Virus record (IMG/VR): IMGVR_UViG_3300030339_001052
Location: 83,146 to 147,145 of that record
DNA from: a virus
Strand: one strand, 5' to 3'
DNA: 64,000 nt
Part shown: positions 58,105 to 64,000 of the stretch, piece after piece
Position numbering within the stretch: position 1 is the first letter of the stretch
Layout of the letters: each line of letters starts with the position of its first letter
Program-made: the position numbers and the translations under genes
Notes under the pieces: generated by a model
Told to the model about the DNA's origin: nothing
The model's database searches: none
Seen by the model: the letters and a program-made list of their open reading frames with translations, nothing else

Positions 58105-58329
58105 TTATTTTGTTATATATTTATCGTAAAATTTATTTTCATTTTCAATTTCATTTCGATATTTTTTATACACCGAAGACATACAGACACCAATAAATGC
58201 ACCAGATGTTGGGTAGTTTTTCTCTTTTAAACTCTCTCTCCACAATGCAGATGCCAATACCATCATATGTCCATAGCCAATTGTTTCACCCAAAGCCTTA
58301 ACAATTTCAATTTCGTTATTTTCTTTCAT
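58105..58329 (-). CDS. hypothetical protein, 74 aa
   Basis: Helical protein with SGAFIGVCMSSVYKKYRN, no recognised motif. Starts 1 nt before the membrane-protein gene ends. Confidence 0.66.
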   Translation of the reverse strand: MKENNEIEIVKALGETIGYGHMMVLASALWRESLKEKNYPTSGAFIGVCMSSVYKKYRNEIENENKFYDKYITK

Positions 58330-58330
58330 A

Positions 58331-58747
58331 TTATTTTATTTTTTTAAGTTTCCAAAAACTACCATCTAAAAACAGTACCTTAGTAGTATAAGTGTTTATT
58401 ATTTTTTCATTTTCACTTATAGGAACGTATAATGTAAATGTCTTATTAATAAACATTTTTATTGGTGATTCTAGTTTATCAACATAGTAATCGATTAATT
58501 CCTTTTCGCCATCTTTTTTTTCTATTTCAATAATCATATTAAATCCGACTATTTTTTGATCCGAGATATTAATATATTTAATTTTAAGTAGGTCATCTTT
58601 CACCCATATTTCATCAAATATTAGCGGAATTTTATGTTTAATAAAGTAGGTTTTTAGTTGATTGATTTTATTAATACCCAAATTAATAACTAAATGTGAT
58701 ATACCCAAAAACGTAACGAATATAATTGCGTAGAACTGCCAAGCCAT
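58331..58747 (-). CDS. membrane-anchored protein, 138 aa
   Basis: One N-terminal membrane helix (3-25), then a beta-rich soluble domain. Adjacent to another small membrane protein. Function unknown. Confidence 0.7.
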   Translation of the reverse strand: MAWQFYAIIFVTFLGISHLVINLGINKINQLKTYFIKHKIPLIFDEIWVKDDLLKIKYINISDQKIVGFNMIIEIEKKDGEKELIDYYVDKLESPIKMFINKTFTLYVPISENEKIINTYTTKVLFLDGSFWKLKKIK

Positions 58748-58758
58748 ATTTTATAGAT

Positions 58759-58959
58759 TTATTTAGTTAATTTTTTATTTATATTATCAATTGATTCAGA
58801 AATATCGAAGAGTATGTTTAAAAACATTGCGATAATCGTTGCAACAAAAATTTCCGATTTTATATTAAGTACTTCACCAACACCAAAATGAACAATTAAT
58901 AGACACACAATAAAAAAAATAAAATACGGTATAAAAGTGTTAGTGATAAATTTTTTCAT
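58759..58959 (-). CDS. small membrane protein, 66 aa
   Basis: Two membrane segments (about 7-25, 35-55). Holin-like in size and hydrophobic pattern, but a single hairpin is common to many phage proteins, so no call is made. Gap of 11 nt to the next. Confidence 0.62.
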   Translation of the reverse strand: MKKFITNTFIPYFIFFIVCLLIVHFGVGEVLNIKSEIFVATIIAMFLNILFDISESIDNINKKLTK

Positions 58960-58970
58960 TATATTGGTTT

Positions 58971-59294
58971 TTATTTAATGTGTTTAAGTAACTGGTTTAG
59001 ATCTTGTTCAAAATTTTTAGCTACTTCCACAATTGCTTTTGTTAATCTATCTTTGGTTGTATCAACATCTTCTGGAAATGCATAGGTATTGTACTCTATG
59101 AAATTAGTTGTGTGATGCATATGTGATCTTAAAACAGTCAATTCACCTTTGGGTATTTTTCTAATTACAGTATCACCATCAACTGAACATCTGGTGAGTA
59201 CATATATTAGCTTTTTTTCTGAAGCATCATATTCCACTATATCCGTTGTAAATCCAGCCTTATTTAAACTAATTGAGATTCTTAGTATTTTCAT
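58971..59294 (-). CDS. hypothetical protein, 107 aa
   Basis: Soluble protein with beta N-terminus and helical end. Contains MHHTTNF. No family recognised. Confidence 0.68.
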   Translation of the reverse strand: MKILRISISLNKAGFTTDIVEYDASEKKLIYVLTRCSVDGDTVIRKIPKGELTVLRSHMHHTTNFIEYNTYAFPEDVDTTKDRLTKAIVEVAKNFEQDLNQLLKHIK

Positions 59295-59320
59295 ATTATT
59301 AATATTATGTTTTCAATTGT

Positions 59321-60145
59321 TTAAAATATTATTAAATTCGGATCATTAGCTTCATTTCCCCATTTGGTAATAACTTGAATTCCACCATTAACATATCGAA
59401 AAACAATCGGGTCTTTTGGCTCTATTTTAAAGATTTTAAAAAATCCTTTTCCTTGTTTTTCCAATCCATTCAAATTGAAATGTGACTTTGGTGCAGCTAT
59501 AAATAAACCAGACTTTTCTACCCTAGCTATAATATCACAGTGAATAGTACTAAATTGAAACAATATTGATCTACCCAATAATTTAGAAACAATTATATCT
59601 GGACTATAACCATACATCCCAGAACCAGAACCAATTAAATCTTTATTATTAATATAAAACCCTTTAACATATATTAACTCTTTCTCCTCATCTGTTAAAT
59701 AGGATATACATTCATTGTCTATACGAACCTTTATTTGTATTACATTAACAAAATAGTCGCTTGGGTTCAACTCTATTACTGTTTCAATTTCTTTCAAATT
59801 AACCTCAGGTATATCTTTAATATAATTAGCTACAGGTGCATAAATCAATTTGTATTTATCACAAATCCTATCAAATTCTGTTTCGGTTAAAAACTTTAAT
59901 CCTGGGTACTCGGTTTTATAATGAGAAATAGTATTTGCTTGTTCGGTTGTTTTTACCAAACTATTTGTTTTATTCAAAACATCTTTAATCAATGGGTTAC
60001 TTGTAAACCCAATTTTTAGAAGTCTATCAGCTTTGCTTTTAAGTTCTTGAGAAACATCATTCATTGAAATTAATAACATAGCCTGATTGAGTAAACGATC
60101 TTGGGCTGTATCAATTTCATTATGTATTTTTTCAACTTCAGTCAT
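59321..60145 (-). CDS. hypothetical protein, 274 aa
   Basis: Start MTEVEKIHNE (ATG 60145), three residues shorter than the furthest ATG, so the overlap with the upstream gene is 8 nt. Soluble with helical N-terminus, no catalytic motif recognised. Lies in a unit of four genes from the promoter at 60574-60604. Confidence 0.72.
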   Translation of the reverse strand: MTEVEKIHNEIDTAQDRLLNQAMLLISMNDVSQELKSKADRLLKIGFTSNPLIKDVLNKTNSLVKTTEQANTISHYKTEYPGLKFLTETEFDRICDKYKLIYAPVANYIKDIPEVNLKEIETVIELNPSDYFVNVIQIKVRIDNECISYLTDEEKELIYVKGFYINNKDLIGSGSGMYGYSPDIIVSKLLGRSILFQFSTIHCDIIARVEKSGLFIAAPKSHFNLNGLEKQGKGFFKIFKIEPKDPIVFRYVNGGIQVITKWGNEANDPNLIIF

Positions 60146-60539
60146 AATTTTCAATTGTTTTAAAATAATTAATTTGTGCTTCTAATTGGCTTAATTTAAT
60201 ATATTCAATTCCATACTCTTCGAAGTTACCATAGTAGTCAGGAAATTCATCTTTCTCTGTTGATATGATTAATTCTTCAATTTCTTTAAATTGTGAGAAC
60301 GTTATATTTTGTTTCAGTTCTTTTAAAACCAAATTTAATACTTCAAATTGTGGTTTACCGTTGCCATCATATCGTCGTTGATAATCGTCTTCGTGATAGC
60401 CTCCACCGCCAATCCCACCAGTAACCCACCGAATATAAATTAATGGTTCATTTATTCCATCGCAACCGAATGGTTCAATAAAAATACCCTGATTTTCTGG
60501 GCATAATTTATTTATTTTATCAATTAATTGTTGTTCCAT
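60138..60539 (-). CDS. hypothetical protein, 133 aa
   Basis: First gene behind the promoter at 60574-60604. Glycine-rich WVTGGIGGGGYHEDDYQRRYDG, given in parts: WVTGGIGGGGYHE and DDYQRRYDG. Function unknown. Confidence 0.7.
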   Translation of the reverse strand: MEQQLIDKINKLCPENQGIFIEPFGCDGINEPLIYIRWVTGGIGGGGYHEDDYQRRYDGNGKPQFEVLNLVLKELKQNITFSQFKEIEELIISTEKDEFPDYYGNFEEYGIEYIKLSQLEAQINYFKTIENYD

Positions 60540-60573
60540 ATAATTTAGTTTTAAGTTTGTTTTTAATTCGATA

Positions 60574-60604
60574 CAAATGTACTAATAAAAATAGTAATAA
60601 ACAA
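60574..60604 (-). promoter_or_regulatory. Bacteroidota-type promoter
   Basis: TTG (60602-60604) and TACATTTG (60574-60581), first bases 23 nt apart. Starts the unit to 57.3 kb. Confidence 0.8.
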
Positions 60605-60624
60605 GTTGGTTAACAAATTTTAAT

Positions 60625-60659
60625 AAAAAACCCACAAGTATTTAGCTTATGGGTTTTTT
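60625..60659. terminator. bidirectional intrinsic terminator
   Basis: 14-bp stem AAAAAACCCACAAG/CTTATGGGTTTTTT (60625-60638 with 60646-60659, one G-U), 7-nt loop. Ends the GHKL gene. Confidence 0.85.
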
Positions 60660-60693
60660 TATTAGTAATAATTGAAAAACTACATTAATCTAA

Positions 60694-62277
60694 TTAATAT
60701 ATAATAAACTTCCTTAGTCGTTCACTTACTTTAATAAAATACTCATTCAATAAGTCTTCCTTTTCAGGGTTATTATAATATTCGGTTTCTTCTAAAGATA
60801 CACCTAACGAAAATAACATTTTAATAATTACATCTTTCGTTTGGAGAGTTGCATTATTTAAAAATCTAATCCAAAATGGATGCTCTTGATTTATCTCTAT
60901 AATATATAGTCCGTGTTCCTTAACCGATTTAAAGATTAACCCATTTTCACCAAGCTTAGTAAACCGATAATCAGCAAATTTATCTTCTCTTTTTCGAGGA
61001 GCAAGTTTGTTTTTTATCCTATCGTCAACTGGTTCCTTCTTTTCTTTTTCTGTTGTTGCTGGAATAATATCTTTATGTTGCTCATTTTTCCCACGTTCCT
61101 TTTTTATTCCAATAAATGGATTTTGGTTAATTGATTTGACTATTTCAGCCATTTCACTTTTAACATCATCGCTAATCTTTTCGTTGGTTGTTTTAGAATC
61201 TTCGTTGTTTTTTACTGTCTTAATATAACCACGAAGTTTACCTTTACATACATCTCTGAACCCTTGATCGATTTCATTTTTATCTTTTTCGTGTATAATC
61301 TTATTAAAGGTTGAGCCAAATAAGTTATCACTATCACCACTACAAAATAGTTCAATTCTAAGACCATTTAAGTGACCATCACCAACCTTACCAACAATAC
61401 CTAAATCCAAGCTACTCCCAACTAAACGATTGTTTCTATAAACATACAACCCAGAATAAGCTGAACTTCGGTTTACTTCATTTGAAAGTGATTGGCTAAC
61501 GAACTCAATATTAAATACGCTGAATCTAAATTCAGACTCATTATACTCAAATTTTTCATTCGATGTTAGACATGTAGTATATGGTTCATTTCTAAGCATT
61601 GGATCAACACTTTTTATATATTCATTATTAACAAATAAATTAATATTTAATTCATCAATAAAGTACTTATAAAACAATCCAAGTTTACCTTTTAATATGT
61701 CCTTGAATACAGTAATATTAGCATTTGTTATTCTATCTAATTTAGATACTATCACAACTGTACCTATATCACTTCCAGTCTCACGTTTAAATTCACTATA
61801 TTCTTCCCAACTACCTATTGTAACAGGAATTTCAAATGTATTTGTCATTATCATAACATCCAAATCATATGTAGCGATATAAAAATCGTCATCTGACGCT
61901 TTAGTTTTAACAACAAATTTACGACCCAATGATAGAGCCGCTGCCTTTAACCCAGTCCCATACGAACCAAGATCAAATTCTTTATTTTTACCCATTAACG
62001 CACCAAGCTTAAAGGCCTCATTAAGAGTTTCAATATTCATACCACACCCATCATCACAAATTTTAATAAACTCGTAATCATCTTTAGTTCTCTTAATTTG
62101 AACCTTAACGTTTTTAGAGTTTACATCTGTATCTAACGAGTTATCAATTATATCAGCAATAGCCGTATAATTATTATAACCAGAATTTCTTAATGTTGTT
62201 AAAAAATTCACATTTGGAGTTACGTCAATTTGCGTAACCAATTCTTTCAAGTCTTGTTTCACATTTAAATTTTTCAT
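60694..62277 (-). CDS. GHKL/MORC-like ATPase, 527 aa
   Basis: GHKL fold: AIADIIDNSLD (N box, about 41), CDDGCGM (G1, about 75), FDLGSYGTGLKAAALS (G2, about 102) with Gly-rich lid. MORC-like plan: GHKL domain, S5-like middle (FVNNEYIKSVDP), and a basic unstructured part (about 380-430) before a C-terminal helix. ATP-driven clamp or DNA/chromatin compaction is the known role of relatives. Own promoter and terminator. A phage role in DNA handling or defence avoidance is inferred. Confidence 0.83.
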   Translation of the reverse strand: MKNLNVKQDLKELVTQIDVTPNVNFLTTLRNSGYNNYTAIADIIDNSLDTDVNSKNVKVQIKRTKDDYEFIKICDDGCGMNIETLNEAFKLGALMGKNKEFDLGSYGTGLKAAALSLGRKFVVKTKASDDDFYIATYDLDVMIMTNTFEIPVTIGSWEEYSEFKRETGSDIGTVVIVSKLDRITNANITVFKDILKGKLGLFYKYFIDELNINLFVNNEYIKSVDPMLRNEPYTTCLTSNEKFEYNESEFRFSVFNIEFVSQSLSNEVNRSSAYSGLYVYRNNRLVGSSLDLGIVGKVGDGHLNGLRIELFCSGDSDNLFGSTFNKIIHEKDKNEIDQGFRDVCKGKLRGYIKTVKNNEDSKTTNEKISDDVKSEMAEIVKSINQNPFIGIKKERGKNEQHKDIIPATTEKEKKEPVDDRIKNKLAPRKREDKFADYRFTKLGENGLIFKSVKEHGLYIIEINQEHPFWIRFLNNATLQTKDVIIKMLFSLGVSLEETEYYNNPEKEDLLNEYFIKVSERLRKFIIY

Positions 62278-62366
62278 ATCAAGTTAAATTTTTTGATAGG
62301 CGAAAAATCCATTTTGTTTTTAATGGTTGTAATCACCTACCGATTGTTATTAAAAAAAACAGTTTG

Positions 62367-62397
62367 CAAATGTAAGGTATTTCATTGATTAAAACAA
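62367..62397 (-). promoter_or_regulatory. Bacteroidota-type promoter
   Basis: TTG (62395-62397) and TACATTTG (62367-62374), first bases 23 nt apart. The rest of the gap (62398-62525) shows no gene. Confidence 0.8.
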
Positions 62398-62525
62398 ATT
62401 TAAGGGGTTATTTTTATATTGTTTATGTATTATTTTGGAATAAAGACAATTTTGTGTTGGTTATCTATTAATTGGACTGTAAAAATATAATAAATAATTC
62501 AAATATACAAATTAATTAAGCTTTT

Positions 62526-62759
62526 TTAAGATAATTCGTCATCAATGAGGTTTGAAACACCCTCTAGTGCCATAATATATCCAGCATCATAATCACAAAT
62601 ATCGGTACTACTAACTATAAGCGTATTTATTTTAGTGAGTAATGATGATTTAATTACAGCCATGATTTTATTTGCAATATGTTCATCCTCACCATAAGCA
62701 ATTATTTTAAATTCTTTCATTGAATCCAAAATCTCACTAAGTAATTCTTTATTTTCCAA
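62526..62759 (-). CDS. hypothetical protein, 77 aa
   Basis: Soluble protein with helical start; no motif recognised. Ends the group from 63.9 kb. Confidence 0.67.
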   Translation of the reverse strand: MENKELLSEILDSMKEFKIIAYGEDEHIANKIMAVIKSSLLTKINTLIVSSTDICDYDAGYIMALEGVSNLIDDELS

Positions 62760-62778
62760 TGTGTGTTGTTATTTTTAT

Positions 62779-63054
62779 TTATAAATCTATTAACATTATA
62801 TCAACCAAATCAAGTGAATCTTTTGTCGTGTTTACGGCAAGTGTAAATGGTAATGTGATAAGACTACTTACATCTTTTTTGTCACGTTCCTTAGTATAGT
62901 ATTCGAGCATATACTCAAGATATTTTTTCTTTTTAAGAAGTAAATCTTTTTTTGTGCTTATAATTTTTGGTTGTACCATTGTCGATATTGTCGATCTAAC
63001 TGCCCGTTTAATATAATCATTACAGTCATATGCTAATTTTTCATCCATTCCCAT
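62779..63054 (-). CDS. hypothetical protein, 91 aa
   Basis: Basic helical protein with KKKKYLEYMLEYY. No family recognised. Confidence 0.67.
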   Translation of the reverse strand: MGMDEKLAYDCNDYIKRAVRSTISTMVQPKIISTKKDLLLKKKKYLEYMLEYYTKERDKKDVSSLITLPFTLAVNTTKDSLDLVDIMLIDL

Positions 63055-63071
63055 AATATATCTTATTTAAT

Positions 63072-63368
63072 TTAATCTTCTGTTTGACAAATTTGTTTAA
63101 TTACATTTTTCGATTTAACTATTTCAACTTTGAAAAGTTTACTTACGTTTGTTTCTTCCGCTATTAAGTTAACATTAAAATTTTCCACCAAAGCAATTAA
63201 ATTTTTGATTGGACTCATTTTATTACGAACAGCTGCTAATTGAGCATATAGTTCATCTTCAATTGCTAACAATAAATCTTGTTTATCGTGATACGATGAG
63301 GCTGGGTATTGATCATCATCAAATTTCCAATAACTGTCTATTAATTCTAATATTTTATTATCTTTCAT
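63072..63368 (-). CDS. hypothetical protein, 98 aa
   Basis: Soluble helical protein, 18 nt after the gene upstream. No motif recognised. Confidence 0.67.
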   Translation of the reverse strand: MKDNKILELIDSYWKFDDDQYPASSYHDKQDLLLAIEDELYAQLAAVRNKMSPIKNLIALVENFNVNLIAEETNVSKLFKVEIVKSKNVIKQICQTED

Positions 63369-63386
63369 AATATTTTAATTGTTATT

Positions 63387-63653
63387 TTAGTCAATATATG
63401 ATTCTACTTTATTCCAGATAAACCATCTTGTTGGTCTAATGTCGTTTGGATTTGTACATCTTCCAAAATCAGATTCATCACGAACAAATGCCGAAGCACC
63501 AAATTCTCCATTATCAACAACGCATACAAGATTTTTACACCATTCTTTAGGTTGTTCAATTTCAATAGCCCCATCTTCAAGAATACCTTTGCATTTAGAA
63601 TTGTAAGAGCTTCCCAAGAAACCGATGGTTGAAGTTTTATGTATGTAGTCCAT
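63387..63653 (-). CDS. hypothetical protein, 88 aa
   Basis: Beta-rich, with an even spread of Gly and Trp (KEWCKNLVCVVDNGEFGA). No motif recognised. Confidence 0.67.
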   Translation of the reverse strand: MDYIHKTSTIGFLGSSYNSKCKGILEDGAIEIEQPKEWCKNLVCVVDNGEFGASAFVRDESDFGRCTNPNDIRPTRWFIWNKVESYID

Positions 63654-63673
63654 AACTTGTTTTTATTATTTAT

Positions 63674-63862
63674 TTATTTCAGTTCATATTCTTTTTTAAA
63701 CGCAAATACTAACGCATCGGTAAAAAACGTACTGGTAGTGACAAACCCATTTTCATTAATAATTCCATATTTATTATAATTCTGTGGTTTCAATGCGAAT
63801 TCTGTAAATTTTTCTTTATCAAATTTATAATTCGAAGCAATAATATTTAAATGGTGTCTCAT
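63674..63862 (-). CDS. hypothetical protein, 62 aa
   Basis: Small basic/aromatic protein. Its start lies 7 nt after the stop of the partial gene at the window edge. Confidence 0.64.
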   Translation of the reverse strand: MRHHLNIIASNYKFDKEKFTEFALKPQNYNKYGIINENGFVTTSTFFTDALVFAFKKEYELK

Positions 63863-63869
63863 AATATAT

Positions 63870-64000
63870 TTATTTTTTTTTATAATTAGTTATGTAACAA
63901 CGAAAACAGTCAACAAATGTACCATCTTCCATTTTAAAAGCGATTTTATTAGATAATGGGTTAATCATCATATTAACAACTTTTTCTATTTTTGAACCAC
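63870..64000 (-). CDS. partial hypothetical protein at the right edge
   Basis: 3' part of a - strand gene whose start lies beyond the window. It reads SKIEKVVNMMINP and ends DCFRCYITNYKKK with TAA at 63870-63872. The CFRC pair may be part of a zinc site. No more can be said. Confidence 0.55.
   Translation of the reverse strand, partial: GSKIEKVVNMMINPLSNKIAFKMEDGTFVDCFRCYITNYKKK

Noticed and set aside
58759-58959. Holin
   Set aside because: Two membrane segments alone are not enough; the lysis-type gene is 18 kb away.
1-64000. tRNA genes, CRISPR arrays, rRNA
   Set aside because: No cloverleaf with a CCA-proximal GTTC-type loop, spaced identical repeats or rRNA sequence was found on reading both strands; a covariance search was not possible here.

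Overview
This is an A+T-rich stretch of a large double-stranded DNA bacteriophage, most likely one infecting a Bacteroidota (Flavobacteria-like) host. The evidence is dense packing of small genes with 1-20 nt overlaps (ATGA and TAATG junctions), phage-type nucleic-acid enzymes, many zinc-ribbon and GIY-YIG selfish nucleases, almost no Shine-Dalgarno sequences, and promoters of the Bacteroidota -33/-7 type. At least fifteen sites read TTG, then TANNTTTG, with the first bases 22-23 nt apart. No head, tail, polymerase or terminase gene is recognisable in these 64 kb, so the whole genome is probably of jumbo size. No tRNA, rRNA or CRISPR array was seen.

Layout. From 0 to 19.2 kb genes run mainly on the + strand: a run of unknown small genes, a helix-turn-helix/metallophosphoesterase fusion, a ClpC-like unfoldase, a FEN-type 5' nuclease and two DNA methyltransferases (MT-A70 and N4/N6 type). 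A TnpB element sits inside a small gene. The two strand blocks meet at a strong bidirectional terminator (19232-19269). From 19.4 kb to the right edge almost everything is on the - strand: CCA-adding enzyme, metallopeptidase, an NAD/ADP-ribose operon (23.8-30 kb), a LemA-like membrane pair, RlaP-type nucleotidyltransferase, GH73-type peptidoglycan hydrolase, HAD phosphatase, P-loop kinase, two metallophosphoesterases, an N-formylglutamate amidohydrolase-like protein, Rnl2-type RNA ligase, a large DUF2135-like protein, a 2H phosphoesterase and a MORC-like GHKL ATPase.

How the genes may work together. The PRPP-synthetase-like and NAMPT-like genes lie in one operon with a macro domain, a kinase-phosphatase and an RlmN-like radical SAM enzyme, and no NMN adenylyltransferase is seen. 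This composition fits the NARP1 route (ADP-ribose plus nicotinamide back to NAD+), which counters NAD-depleting defences. RNA ligase, kinase-phosphatase, RlaP, CCA-adding enzyme, HAD and 2H proteins together look like a dispersed RNA-repair and counter-defence set.

Selfish elements. Three two-gene cassettes, each a small ribbon-helix-helix protein followed by a zinc-repeat nuclease, share the same architecture (4 kb, 23 kb, 37.5 kb). A fourth nuclease of another type is at 43-44 kb, and two GIY-YIG genes stand alone. A second promoter-like motif (ACTATTTATANTAAAA) precedes several of these and a few genes with a shared N-terminal helix.

Several small genes are broken or recoded: in-frame TAA codons at 10517 and 16227, frameshifts at 39.9 kb and possibly 57.3 kb, and one gene split by TnpB.
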